A DNA stretch of 64,000 nucleotides from Conchocele bisecta (Eukaryota; Mollusca; Bivalvia; Lucinida; Thyasiridae), in the NCBI GenBank assembly GCA_029237695.1, contig CM055271.1, positions 84,918,208 through 84,982,207 on the forward strand, given 5' to 3'. Below the pieces are notes generated by a model. It searched no databases and was not told the DNA's origin. It worked only from the letters and a program-made list of their open reading frames with translations. This document shows, piece by piece, positions 12,277-24,337 of the stretch. How positions within the stretch are numbered: position 1 is the stretch's first letter; each line of letters opens with the position of its first letter. The position numbers were made by a program, and so were the translations under genes.

Positions 12277-13361
12277 ATACCCCCCGCAACGAGTTGAGGG
12301 GGGTATACTGGAGTCAGGTTGTCCGTCCTCCGTCCGCCCCCCCCCTCCCCCCCCCCCTCCGGATAAACTTAATCATCAGAGAAATATTGTTATAACTTCT
12401 ATTTCCTTCATCTAAAATGCTTGATATTTCACACATGCATTCCTGTAAGGCTCTACTACCATGCTGTGCCAAATCCACGACCGTCCAACCCCCGCAGATC
12501 CCAAGGTCAAGGTCAATTACTTAGTCCGTAAACTTAACATCAGAGAAATATTCTTATAACTTCTATTTCCTTCATCTAAAATGCTTAATATTTCACACAT
12601 GCATTCCTGTAAGGCTCTACTACCATGCTGTGCCAAATCCATCGACCGTCCAACCCCCGCAGATCCCAAGGTCAAGGTCAAATACTTAGTCTCTTTACAA
12701 AACTTAACTTCAGAGAAAATATTGTTATAACTTCTATTTCCTTCATCTAAAATGCTTAATATTTCACACATGCATTCCTGTAAGGCTCTACTACCATGCT
12801 GTGCCAAAATCCACACGACCGTCCAACCCCCGCAGATCCCAAGGTCAAGGTCAAATACTTAGTCTCTTTACAAACTTAACATCAGAGAAAATAGTGTTAT
12901 AACTTCTATTTCCTTCATCTAAAATGCTTAATATTTCACACATGCATTCCTGTAAGGCTCTACTACCATGCTGTGCAAAATCCATGACCGTCCAAACCCC
13001 CGCTGATCCCAATGTCAAGGTCAAATACTCTTTACAAAACTTAACATCAGAGAAATAAGTTATAACTTCTATTTCCTTCATTGAAAATTCTTATTATTTC
13101 ACTTGTGCATTCCTCTAAGGTTGTACTATCATGCTGTGACAAATCTACGAGTGTCCAACCCCCGCTGATCCCAAGGTCAAGGTCACATACTTAGTCTCTT
13201 TACAAAACTTAACATCAGAGAAATATGTTATAACTTCTATTTCTTTCATGGAAAATACTTCATATTTCATATGCTGTGACAAATCCCCGCTGATCTCGAG
13301 GTCAACGTCACATACATACCGTATAACCTTGGCTTAACGCCCCCCTCCTAATAAACGCCCG

Positions 13362-13407
<46 letters not shown>

Positions 13408-13906
13408 CCCCCCCCCCCCCCCCCCCCCCCCAAATAAAAAAAAAATAAAAAAATTTTTTTTACCAGTGACCGCCAATTTCAAACACAAATAATCCTTAAA
13501 TCCTTATTTGTGTTTGAAATTGGCGGTCTTTGGTAATTTCTTTTTTTGTTTTTTTTTTGTTTTTTTTTTTTACTGGCTAATAAACGCCCCCACCCCTTTT
13601 GTAATGTAAAATGTAACGCCTCCGGGGGCGTTAATTCGAGGTTATACGGTAGTCTCTTTACAAAACTTAACATCAGAGAAATCGGTTATAACTTCTATTT
13701 CCTTGCTCGGATCTGCTTCACATTTCACACACTCATTGCTCCAATGGACCTCTACCACCCTGTGACAAATTCACGTTCATGCCGCTCGCGCTAATCCCAG
13801 AGTCAAGGTCACAAGCCCACACACTTGGAAATTTGTACAAATTTTAGGGGTACCTGGGCCCACGCGGGGGGTATTCCGTAAGCCTCGCTTACTGACCAAT
13901 CTAGAT
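12277..13906 (+). mobile_element. TATACCCC-family Helitron-like element, copy 2
   Basis: It begins directly at the CTAG|T end of copy 1 (TTATACCCCCCGCAACGAG at 12277). It carries about six or seven 168-bp units and ends with hairpin GTAAGCCTCGCTTAC and GACCAATCTAG at about 13905. A TA-flanked MITE with long poly-C splits its array. Confidence 0.7.
13319..13649. mobile_element. TA-flanked MITE with poly-C and inner hairpin
   Basis: The terminal repeats CCGTATAACC and GGTTATACGG are flanked by TA. Inside are gcttaacgccccc and gggggcgttaattc, about 75 bases of nearly pure C (13363-13431), and an inner hairpin around accgccaatttcaaacacaa. The C run is a likely site of assembly or length error. 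Confidence 0.65.
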
Positions 13907-14059
13907 TATACAGGTAAATTATTATATTACATTTCCGTAAACTGTGTTGACAATATTGTGGCAATATGTGGACCTGTGCAGATATGATATGTAGATAAAT
14001 ATAGGACTATTAAAAACAATGCTGGGCTCCGGTAGCGAGCATTATTATTTTTAATTTTT

Positions 14060-16389
14060 AGCCAGGTTTTTTGAAAAAAAATCCAGGCTATTGGATTGGC
14101 GAAAGCCGGGCGGGCGCGGGGCGGCGGGCGGCGGGGGCGGGCGTGCGGCGGCGTCCACATCAATGTTAAGTTTTCGTGTTTGAGTCCATTTCTTTGTTAC
14201 TGTACCACCTAGGACCACCAAACTTTCACAGCTTCATAATCAAGGGTGCCCACACATATCACTATCCAACATGTTGCTTTTTTTTTAACTTCACCCATTT
14301 TTTCCGCGTAATCGACTTAGCCATTTTCAATGTTAAGTTTTCGCGTTTACAATGTTAAGTTTTCGTGTTTAAGTCCATTCTTTCGTACTGTACCACCTAG
14401 GACCACCAAACTTTCACAGCTTCATAATCAAGGGGTGCCCACCACATATCACTATACAACATGCTTACTTTTTTTTTTAACTTCACCCATTTTTTCCACG
14501 CAGTCGACTTAGCCATTTTCAATGTTAAGTTTTCGCGTTTACAATGTTAAGTTTTCGTGTTTAAGTCCATTTCTTTGGTACTGTACCACCTAGGACCACC
14601 AAAAACTTTCACAGCTTCATAATCAAGGGGTACCCACCACATATCACTATCCAACATGTGACCATTTTTTTACCTTCACCTATTATTTCTACGTAATTGA
14701 CTTAGCCATTTTCAACGTTAACTTTTTAACGTACGTCTGGTTCGAGTTTTTTGGTTGAAACTTTTTCGTTATACTATATCTCTGCAACTGCTTCGCCCAT
14801 TACCTTGAAACTTCACATGGGTGTTTATCATCATCCATATTTTCATTCTAACCCCCAACCGTGCGGCCCCTGTGCCCAATGTCAAGGTCAAATTACTTTG
14901 AATTTTTTTGTTAAAGTTTTTTTGTGTACTATATCTCTGCAACTGGTTCACCCAATACCTTGATACTTCACATGGGTGTTTATCATCATTGTCGCACCTG
15001 CTTGCGGAAAGCGCGATCCTGTGCCCAATGTCAAGGTCAAATTACTTTGAATTTTTTTTGTTAAAGTTTTTTCGTGTACTATATCTCTGCAACTGCTTCA
15101 CCAATACCTTGATACTTCACATGGGTGTTTATCATCATTGTCGCACCTGCTTGCGGAAGCGCGATCCTGTGCCCAATGTCAAGGTCAAATTACTTTGAAT
15201 TTTTTTGTTTAAAGTTTTTTCGTGTACTATATCTCTGCAACTGCTTCACCCCCAATACCTTCATACTTCACATGGGTGCTTATCATCATTGTCGCACCTG
15301 CTTGCGGAAAGCGCGATCTGTGCCCAATGTCAAGGTCAAATTACTTTGAATTTTTTTGTTAAAGTTTTTTCGTGTACTATATCTGAAACTGCTTCAACAA
15401 TACCTTGATACTTACATGGGTGTCATCATTGTGCATGCTTGCGGAAAGCGCGATCCTGTGCCCAATGTCAAGGTCAAATTACTTTGATTTTTTTTGTAAA
15501 GTTTTTTGTGTACTATCTCTGCAATGCTTCACCCAATACTTGATACTTCAATGGGTGTCATCATTGTCGCACCTGCTTGCGGAGCGCGATCCTGTGCCCA
15601 ATGTCAAGGTCAAATTACTTTGAATTGTTTTGTTAAATGTTTTTTCGTGTATATCTCTGCAACTGCTTCACCCAATACCTTGATACTTCACATGGGTGTT
15701 ATCATCATTGTCGCACTGCTTGCGGAAGCGCGATCCTGTGCCCAATGTCAAGGTCAAATTACTTTGAATTTTTTTGTTAAAGTTTTTTCGAGTACTATAT
15801 CTCTGAACGCTTCACCCAATACCTTGATACTTCACTGGGTGCTTATCATCATTGTCGCACCTGCTTGCGGAGAAAGCGATCTGTCCCAATGTCAAGGCAA
15901 ATTACTTTAAAATTTTTTTGTTAAAGTCAAGGTACAAATATCTCTTTGCAACTGCTTCAACCCAAATTACCTTTTTGTTAGTTTTTTTCCCGTGCTCCAT
16001 TCATTGTAGTCCTGCTTGCAGAAACGCATCTGCAATGTCGTCAAATTACTTTGAATGTTTTTGTAGATTCGTGTACCCAATCTGCACCTTGCTTCATCAA
16101 TCCTTATACTTCACATGGGTGTTTATCATCATTGTCACACCTGCTTGTGGAAAGCGCGATATCGTCAGCATTTTGGCATACGTCCGTCCGTTCGTCCGTG
16201 TGTCCGGTTAAAGTTTTTTGGTTAAAGTTTTTCCATCTACTATATCTATTTTTTTAGTGTCCATGCCTCGCCCCAAGGCGCGACATGCAGGCCACGGCCA
16301 TCTAGTCTACAAAAAGTGGGTATAATTATGTTATCCAAGTGTCTATGCTTGGAAAAAACCTGGCCTTCGTGGCTTTGCCTCGTTTCTTG
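14060..16389 (+). mobile_element. AGCCAGG-family Helitron-like element, copy 2
   Basis: The architecture matches copy 1, with three of the 190-bp units and about nine 149-bp units. The units between about 15360 and 16100 are shortened by many small deletions. The 3' terminus is at 16389, and a third copy follows after 21 bases. Confidence 0.75.
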
Positions 16390-16410
16390 TTAACTTTTGT
16401 TTTCCTTTTT

Positions 16411-18555
16411 AGCCAGGTTTTTTGAAAAAAAATCCAGGCTATTGGATTGGCGAAAGCCGGGCGGGCGGGCGGCGGGCGGCGTCCACAATCAATGTTAAGT
16501 TTTCGTGTTTGAGTCCATTTCTTTGTTACTGTACCACCTAGGACCACCAAACTTTCACAGCTTCATAATCAAGGGGTGCCCACCACATATCACTATCCAA
16601 CATGTTACTTTTTTTTTAATTTCACCCATTTTTTCCGCGTAGTCGACTTAGCCATTTTCAATGTTAAGTTTTCGCGTTTACAATGTTAAGTTTTCGTGTT
16701 TAAGTCCATTTCTTTGGTACTGTACCACCTAGGACCACCAAACTTTCACAGCTTCATAATCAAGGGGTACCCACCACATATCACTATCCAACATGTTACT
16801 CTTTTTTTTAACTTCACCCATTTTTTCCGCGCAGTCGACTTAGCCATTTTCAATGTTAAGTTTTCGCGTTTACAATGTTAAGTTTTCGTGTTTAAGTCCA
16901 TTTCTTTGGTACTGTACCACCTAGGACCACCAAACTTTCACAGCATCATAACCAAGGGGTGCCTACCACATACAACTATCCAACATGTGACCATTTTTTT
17001 TACCTTCACCTATTATTTCTACGTAATTGACTTAGCCATTTTCAATGTTAACTTTTTAACGTACGTCTGGTTAAAGTTTTTTGGTTAAAACTTTTTTGTT
17101 ATACTATATCTCTGCAACTGCTTCGCCTATTTCCTTGAAACCTCACATGGGTGTTTATCATCATCCATATTTTCATTCTAACCCCCAACCGTGCGGCCCC
17201 TGTGCCCAATGTCAAGGTCAAATTACTTTGAATTTTTTTGTTAAAGTTTTTTCGTGTACTATGTCTCTGCAACTGCTTCACCCAATACCTTGATACTCAC
17301 ATGGGTGTTTATATCATTGTCACACCTGCTTGCGGAAAGCGCGATCCTGTGCCCAATGTCAAGGTCAAATTACTTTGAATTTTTTTGTTAAAGTTTTTTC
17401 GTATACTATATCTCTGCAACTGCTTCACCCAATACCTTGATACTTCACATGGGTGTTTATCATCATTGTCGCACCTGCTTGCGGAAAGCGCGAGCCTGTG
17501 CCCAATGTCAAGGTCAAATTACTTTGAATTTTTTTGTTAAATTTTTTTCGTGTACTATATCTCTGCAACTGCTTCACCCAATACCTTGATACTTCACATG
17601 GGTGTTTATCATCATTGTCGCACCTGCTTGCGGAACGCGCGATTCTGTGCCCAATGTCAAGGTCAAATTACTTTGAATTTTTTTGTTAAAGTATTTTCGT
17701 GTACTATATCTCTGCAACTGCTTCACCCAATACCTTCATACTTCACATGGGTGTTTATCATCATTGTCGCACCTGCTTGCGGAAAGCGCGATCCTGTGCC
17801 CAATGTCAAGGTCAAATTACTTTGAATTTTTTTGTTAAAGTTTTTTCGTGTACTATATCTCTGCAACTGCTTCACCCAATACCTTGATACTTCACATGGG
17901 TGTTTATCATCATTGTCGCACCTGCTTGCGGAAAGCGCGATCCTGTGCCCAATGTCAAGGTCAAATTACTTTGAATTTTTTTGTTGAAGTTTTTTCGTGT
18001 GCTATATCTCTGCAACTGCTTCAACCAATACCTTGATACTTCACATGGGTGTTTATCATCATTGTCGCACCTGCTTGCGGAAAGCGCGATCCTGTGCCCT
18101 ATGTCAAGTTCAAATTACTTTGAATTTTTTTGTTAAAGTTTTTTCGTGTACTATATATCTCTGCAACTGCTTCACCCAGTACCTTGATACTTCACATGGG
18201 TGTTTATTTCATCATTGTCACACCTGCTTGCGGGAAAGCGATATCGTCGGCCTTTTGGCATACTTCACATGGGTGTCACATGTCACACCTGCTTGCGGAA
18301 AGTGCGATATCGTCGGCATTTTGGCATACGTCATCGTCGTCGTTCGTCCGTGTGTCCGGTTAAAGTTTTTTGGTTAAAGTTTTTTGGTTAAAGTTTTTCC
18401 ATCTACTATATCTATTTTTTTAGTGTCCATGCCTCGCCCCAAGGCGCGACATGCAGGCCACGGCCATCTAGTCTACAAAAAGTGGGTATAATTATGTTAT
18501 CCAAGTGTCTATGCTTGGAAAAAACCTGGCCTTCGTGGCTTTGCCTCGTTTCTTG
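16411..18555 (+). mobile_element. AGCCAGG-family Helitron-like element, copy 3
   Basis: Full-length architecture with eight well-preserved 149-bp units (about 17100-18240) and a duplicated taaagttttttggt block near 18360. It lies head to tail behind copy 2 and ahead of copies 4 and 5. Confidence 0.75.
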
Positions 18556-18585
18556 TTTTTTTTTTCAAATTATTTTTCAATTTTT

Positions 18586-19838
18586 AGCCAGGTTTTTTTT
18601 TTAAAAAATCCAGGCTATTGGTTGGCGAACACCGGGCGGGCGGCGGGCGGGCGGCGTCCACAATCAATGTTAAGTTTTCGTGTTTGAGTCCATTTCTTTG
18701 TTACTGTTTTTTTTTTAACTTGACCCATTTTTTCCGCGCAGTGGACTTAGCCATTTTCAATGTTAAGTTTTCGCATTTACAATGTTAAGTTTTCGTGTTT
18801 GAGTCCATTTCTTTGTTACTGTACCACCTAGGACCATCAAACTTTCACAGCTTCATAATCAAGGGGTGCCCACCACATATTACTATCCAACATGTTACTT
18901 TTTTAGCCAGGTTTTTTGAAAAAAAATCCAGGCTATTGGATTGGCGAAAGCCGGGCGGGCGGGTGGGCGGCGTCCACAATCAATGTTAAGTTTGAGTCCA
19001 TTTCTTTGTTACTGTATCACCTAGGACTACCAAACTTTCACAGCTTCATAATCAAGGGGTGCCCACCACATATCACTATCCAACATGTTACTTTTTTTTT
19101 AACTTGACCCATTTTTTCCCCGCAGTCGACTTTTTGCGTTTACAATGTTAAGTTTTCGTGTTTAAGTCCATTTCTTTGGTACTGTACCACCTAGGACCAC
19201 CAAACTTTCACAGCTTCATAACCAAGGGGTGCCTACCACATACAACTATCCAACATTTTTTTTACCTTCACCTATTATTTCTACGTAATTGACTTAGCCA
19301 TTTCAACGTTAACTTTTTAACGTACGTCTGGTTAAAGTTTTTTGTTATACTATATCTCTGCAACTGCTTCGCCCATTACCTTGAAACTTCACATGGGTGT
19401 TTATCATCATCCATATTTTCATTCTAACCCCCAACCGTGCGGCCCCTGTGCCCAATGTCAAGGTCAAATTACTTTGAATTCTTTTGTTAAAGTTTTTTTT
19501 GTGTACTATATCTCTGCAACTGCTTCACCCAATACCTTGATACTTCACATGGGTGTTTATCATCATTGTCGCACCCGCTTGCGGAAAGCGCGATATCGTC
19601 GGCATTTTGACATATGTCCGTCCGTCCGTACGTCCGTACGTCCGTGTGTCCGGTTAAAGTTTTTTTTTCGTTAAAGTTTTTCCATCTACGCTATCTATTT
19701 TTTTAGTGTCCATGTCTCGCCCTAAGGCGCGACATGCAGGCCACGGCCATCTAGTCTACAAAAAGTGGGTATAATTATGTTATCCAAGTGTCTATGCTTG
19801 GAAAAAACCTGGCCTTCGTGGCTTTACCTCGTTTCTTG
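18586..19838 (+). mobile_element. AGCCAGG-family copies 4 (truncated) and 5
   Basis: A 5' hairpin at 18586 starts a copy that stops after one or two 190-bp units. A second 5' end at 18905 begins the copy that reaches the 3' terminus at 19838. Only one 3' end is present for two 5' ends. Confidence 0.7.
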
Positions 19839-20020
19839 TTGTCTAGTAGCACAAGGTCGTAAGTGCTATATACAGACTATTATCATATAATAAAACAATT
19901 ATTGACTAGAGAGCCATAGAATATAATCCGATATTCTATGGCTCACTAGTCAATAATTGTATAATATGTTCGGGCCAGTGAAAATTGCTTTCGGGCCCAG
20001 GCTCGAGGTCAAGGCTGGAC
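19839..20020 (+). repeat. Segmental duplicate, copy 2
   Basis: Near-identical to 5928-6110, including the hairpin and the preceding Helitron-like 3' end. The two copies bracket about 14 kb. Confidence 0.75.
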
Positions 20021-20512
20021 AAGGCGAGGCATTTGATTCCGCGGAATTCTTGTTTACTTATCATCTCCCTTTATTGTTTCATGCACTGATTTCGTGTCCG
20101 GATCATAACTCGAACACCCATTGGAATATTTTCATTAAACCTCACACATGAATAGACCACGACCCAAAGGTGTGTCGCGCGCAAGAATGACAACTCTTGC
20201 ATCGTTAATTTTTTTCACTTATCTCCCTTTGTTGTTTCATGCACTGATTTCGTATCCGGAGCATAACTCGAACACCCTTTGGAATATTTTTTATTAAGCT
20301 TCACACATGCATAGAAGACGACCCCAAAGGTGTGTCGCGCGCAAGAATGACAACTCTTGCATCGCTAATTTTTTAGTTATCTCCCTTTGTTTTTCCGCGC
20401 ACTGATTTTGTCTCCAGAGCATAACTCGAACACCCTTTTTTCAAACTACATGTGTATCTGGGGAGGGGGATACACATGCACTTGTCGACAAGCGTCCATT
20501 TCTAGTTCTAAA
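20021..20512 (+). mobile_element. Helitron-like core and 3' end
   Basis: Two and a partial third unit (ttatctccctttgttgtttc, tcgaacaccctttggaatat, gtgtgtcgcgcgcaagaatg, acaactcttgcatcg) are followed by the palindrome CTTGTCGACAAG. Nine bases later comes CTAG|T at 20509-20513. This is a textbook Helitron-type 3' end. The base after it continues a TTAA-type MITE whose other half is at 5557-5667. Confidence 0.65.
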
Positions 20513-20603
20513 GTGCTGTCAAAGCATGTTTTTGATGATAAAAATGGAAAATAGAAAATAAACAGCAGACGACAAAAAATTAAGATAGCGGTGTAAGCGT
20601 TAA
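20513..20603 (+). mobile_element. TTAA-type MITE, right half
   Basis: Starts ttctaaagtgctgtcaaagc directly after a Helitron-like CTAG and ends TAGCGGTGTAAGCGTTAA. Confidence 0.65.
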
Positions 20604-20604
20604 T

Positions 20605-21000
20605 CAGCCCACTTCACCGGTTTAGTTCATAGAGCAGTATGGGCTTGGTCACGGTGGAACAGCTGAAAGCGTTAACATGACAACCATATATAAACAGTTT
20701 GGACCTATATATACTAAAGTTTAATTGGCCAAGCCCTGATCTCACGCTGGACCAATCAAACTGTATCATTTTGACACCGTAATTCCCTTCATTAAACTAG
20801 CCAGCTTCACCATTTTATTTGTTAACATGATCACCATGTTTACACTAAGCATGTTGGGCCTACAGTTGTAAAATATTCTTAAAATATTCCCTTCACTAAA
20901 CGAGCCAGCTTCACCATTTTAGTCCCTAAACCAGCATGGACGCGGCCATGACGGCATGACTGAGAGCGTTAACATGACCACCATGTATAAGCAGTTTGGG
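20605..21000 (+). repeat. Three diverged copies of the leader/exon-1 start
   Basis: Copy 1 (about 20605-20724) and copy 3 (from about 20886, the real exon) share the block ccagcttcacc...tttagt and then gcgttaacatgac. Copy 2 (about 20782-20870) keeps attcccttca, the cagcttcaccatttta block and gttaacatgatcaccatg. In copy 1 the ATG at 20677 reads MTTIYKQFGPIYTKV then stops at 20724, clearly related to MTTMYKQFG of exon 1. Copies 1 and 2 lack the acidic coding part and a donor. They are decayed duplicates or alternative leaders. Confidence 0.6.
20936..20959 (+). promoter_or_regulatory. Short uORF overlapping the main start codon
   Basis: An ATG at 20936 opens a 7-codon frame (MDAAMTA) that stops at TGA 20957-20959. 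That stop overlaps the main ATG at 20956-20958 in the arrangement ATGA. If the transcript starts upstream, this could tune initiation on the main frame by termination-reinitiation. The transcription start is unknown, so the role is inference. Confidence 0.35.
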
Positions 21001-21090
21001 AGCACGACGACTCGGACGGATGATGACGATCAATGGGAAGACTGGCAATCTGAATCGGAAACGGAACTTCCGTTTAGCGACACTTTTGGT
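20956..21090 (+). CDS. Exon 1 (coding start), CUE-like protein, residues 1-45
   Basis: The frame opens MTESVNMTTMYKQFG and continues through an acidic run (TDDDDQWEDWQSESETE) to FSDTFG, then a donor GGT|GTATGT in phase 0. Exon 2 begins with a complete codon and so fits. A second in-frame ATG at 20974 could also serve as the start. The segment from about 20960 has diverged copies upstream (20605-20724 and 20782-20870). Only this copy keeps a long open frame and a good donor, which is why it is chosen. The acidic composition suggests a flexible N-terminus. The join to exon 2 across 19.8 kb rests on phase and composition only. Confidence 0.6.
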
Positions 21091-21305
21091 GTATGTATGA
21101 GGCCATCTTTGTAGTATAATATCAACAAGTGTGTGTGTGTTTCTTTGTTATTTTTTACTATATAGAAAAATATCCGGCAAGGCTCAAGAATTTCTTTATT
21201 TCTCATCAGAAGTATATGTTGTAACCACTCATTTGAACCGTCTCGCCGAGACGGTTCAAATGAGTGGTCACAACATATACTTTCGTTCAGAAATAAGGAA
21301 AATAG

Positions 21306-21533
21306 AAAAATCTGGCAAGGCTCAGGAAACGGGATGGGCGAGGCTCTGCCGAGCACATCCCGTTTCCGTGCCGTGCCAGATACTTTTTCCCATTCACGGC
21401 ACTAACTTACTATTCTATTTATCCTGTCAACACCTACAAATGGCTGTAAAATGCAAAAATTGTATTGACTGGATATCAAAAATGTTTCACGGCACCGTGT
21501 TTCACGGCACATACGCACTGTGTTGACGGGATA
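21306..21533 (-). mobile_element. TATCCCGTCAACAC double-hairpin repeat, copy 2
   Basis: Reverse orientation. The outer arm of the hairpin module is lost where it meets the tttgaaccgtctc hairpin repeat (about 21165-21300). Confidence 0.65.
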
Positions 21534-21736
21534 AAATTGTAACATTTGTAGTGCTGTTTTTATCTTCTTTAATCACTGTGAATGCATTTATTTGAGATCA
21601 TTTCATTATATTTCAACAATCATTTGCTTGTCAATGTTTTCTCGAAAAGATGGTCGTACTTGGAATACTTGTTGGGTGGACTTTCTCTCAAAATTGATCC
21701 TACAGCTGGCTAGCTGAAAGCAAAAGGAGATTTTTG

Positions 21737-22800
21737 TCGAGCCCGCTTGTGGAAAGCGAGACGCAGTGATCACAATGATCACAACGTCCGGGTGTCTGTG
21801 CGTCCGACCGTCCGAAATATGTGTTAAAGTTTTTAAATACCTTATATCTCTACAGTCCTAAGTCACATTGACTTCAAACTTCATATGCTTATTAGTCATC
21901 ATCCATATTTATACCCCCCCCCCCACCCCCCCCCCCCCCCCCCCCCCCGCAACGAAGTTGTGGGGGGGTATACTGGAATCAGCTTGTCCGTCCGTCCGAG
22001 TTTCTGTGTTTCCGTGTTTCCGTCCGTCACAAAACTAACAATTGTAAATTTCCTTTTAACTTCTCTTTCCCTTTGCGGAAATCTTTCATATTTTACCCGC
22101 CCTTTCTCTGACACTCATACATCATTCTGCAACAAACCTACGACCCCCATTTATGCCAGGGGTCAAGGTCACGGACTTAGAAATTTAGAAAAAAACGAAA
22201 ACTTAACAATTGTAAATTTCCTTTCCTTTTAACTTCTCTTTCCCTTTGCGGAAATCTTTCATATTTTACCCACCCCTTCTCTGACACTCATACATCATTC
22301 TGCAACAAACCTACGACCCCCATTTATGCCAGAGCTCAAGGTCACGGACTTATAAACTTAGAAAAAAACTAAAACTTAACAAATGTAAATTTCCTTATAA
22401 CTTCTCTTTCCCTTTGCGGAATGCAGTGACATTTTACCCGGCCCTTCTCTGACACTTATACATCATTCTGCAACAAACCTACGACCCCCATTTATGCCAG
22501 GGGTCAAGGTCACGGACTTAGAATGTCTAGTTTGCTTTTTTCGACTGGAACCACCATCGCACTCTCCATATGTGCTGACATAGTCTTTTATCTGAAAATG
22601 ATAGTATGCGAGCTGGAATTCATTCTAGGTCAGGGCTGACGCGGGGGGGTATTCCGTAAGCCCCCGCTTACTGACAAATCTAGTTCATGCTGTATCCCAC
22701 TCATGCGGCCCCCGGTGTCCAAGGTCAAATGACTCTAAGAGATCCGTGATACGGTCATAGCAAGTTCTTTCTCTGTTAAGCGTCCGCGTGCAGGTAGGTT
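21737..22800 (+). mobile_element. TCGAGCC-type Helitron-like element (host of the insertion above)
   Basis: The 5' region GTCGAGCCCGCTTGTGGAAA-GCGAGAC is followed by cgtgcgtccgaccgtccg and a core (taaagtttttaaataccttat, cacattgacttcaaacttca). It resumes after 22683 with ttcatgctgtatcccactca and ccaaggtcaaatg. The 3' end is not seen and it seems truncated. Confidence 0.6.
21910..22683 (+). mobile_element. TATACCCC-type Helitron-like element with a different core
   Basis: The 5' poly-C hairpin around GCAACGAAGTTG, (CCGT)n and about 3 units of 175 bp (cttaacaattgtaaatttcc ... ccaggggtcaaggtcacgga) lead to the 3' end GGGGGGGTATTCCGTAAGC...GCTTAC...CAAATCTAG|T. It is inserted in another Helitron-like element whose uninterrupted relative lies at 61453-61690. 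Confidence 0.75.
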
Positions 22801-23020
22801 TTGAAAGTGGTTCTGTGAAGAAGAAAAAAACACAACGTGTATGCTATTTTACTCTATTTACTGGTGAAGTAATATGAAAACTGATCGGGGGACTTGTTCA
22901 AGTATTAAATCTGTTCATGAATTTCCACTTAATAAGTTTAATAAGAGTATTTTCTTCTTTTTTCGAAAGTTTTCTGGCTGAAATTTAAATTTATGTTAAA
23001 AACTTCCTCAACCCTGCAAG

Positions 23021-23181
23021 CAGAGCTCCAGCTAAATAAGTTTGGAGGTAAATTTCTTATTTCTCCATCAAAAATGGCAAGTTGGACGATTCTAAAGGAC
23101 TCCCAACTTGCCATTTTTGATGAAGAAATAACAAAATTTCACCACAAGTTGGTCAAATTACGCACCTTAACTGGAGCTCTG
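23021..23181. mobile_element. hAT-type MITE with perfect 8-bp duplication
   Basis: Ends CAGAGCTCCAG and CTGGAGCTCTG, arms meeting at aaaaatggcaagttgg, with CCTGCAAG on both sides (23013-23020 and 23182-23189). Confidence 0.8.
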
Positions 23182-23478
23182 CCTGCAAGGCCAAGGTCAA
23201 ATGACTTGCGTTAAATGTATTTGTTGGTAAAGTTTTTGAGGAGTTATTCCATCAGTGTTGCTGATTTCCTGCCTGGCACGTGCTACATGTATGTTGGGTT
23301 AACAATCCGATTGTTAGTATTATACTGAGATGGTCTCTACATTTACACATAGAATTACTAACATGCTTATTAAGTCACTATGTCTCAGATATGCCTAGAA
23401 AGTGAGGGAAAAAAAATAGGGAAAATAGTTTTAATAATTATTGTAGATTTGTATTGTACCTGTCGCCTGTGTTTATTT

Positions 23479-23537
23479 TTTATAATACTGAAAAATAACT
23501 AGCGTTTGCAACGCTAGTTATTTTTCAGTATTATAAA
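23479..23537. repeat. Perfect short palindrome
   Basis: tataatactgaaaaataact and agcgtttgcaacgct with matching arms, stem about 26 bp. Confidence 0.6.
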
Positions 23538-23845
23538 TATGTTTTTCAATTGATGGTTACTAATTTAATTAATTTCATTTCATTTCACTGATATCTATAA
23601 TGGGAACCTCTTTCTAAATTTGGTACATCATTTCACAACAAAATATAAAGACATTTCACAATGTTTCCTTACTGGTACATGTATCTAGCGAAAATGACAA
23701 ATTATGACAAGCCAAATTATCTCCCCTGCTTGTCAAAGTTTCTGATAACATTTACTTGAATATAGCACATGTCTTTGGGACTGTGATGATATAAAATGGT
23801 GCGATTGATATAATATATGTCATTTACTGTGCATGAAGCGAGACA

Positions 23846-24157
23846 CCAGTAGCCTATTTCATCAACATTGCAAAGTATACTTTACTAGCAAAGTATACTT
23901 TGAGGGAGTAATCATTTATTTTTCCAGAAATGCATTATTTCACATAGAACTAACAAATGCATATATTTCATGATTAAAAGTATGCAGAATTATTATACTG
24001 AATTTATTACATTATCACAGCCATTCAATGGCTGTGATAATGTAATAAATTCAGAATAATAAAAATTAATAAATTTTTAAAAAAATTGAAAGTTTCTCCC
24101 TCAAAGTATACTTTGCTACTAAAGTATACTTTGCAATGTTGGTGAAATAGGCTACAG
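23846..24157. mobile_element. CAGTAGCCTATTTCACC MITE, copy 1
   Basis: Ends CAGTAGCCTATTTCAtCAAC and GTTGGTGAAATAGGCTACAG. The repeated aaagtatactttg and a central hairpin (gaatttattacattatcaca) mark the family. Confidence 0.75.
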
Positions 24158-24337
24158 GTGTTTGATATCTGAAACTTCATCTGAGACACGGTCACTTTAC
24201 AGTGTTTCATAACCGACTGCTTGGGCACTTACTTACTAACAAACTATATGCATACACTTGCGCGAAGTTCTAATTGGTCACCCTAAACTTGGGATGTTTT
24301 TAGACAAATACAATATGCAATCAGTCAGGGCCTATCA

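Noticed and set aside
13363..13431. Long poly-C as a structural signal
   Set aside because: It sits in a MITE loop and similar runs occur at 377-411, 6160-6179 and 21917-21948; lengths are likely unreliable.
17100..18240. CRISPR-like regular array
   Set aside because: Units are about 149 bp, identical throughout with no spacers, and belong to a eukaryotic transposable element.
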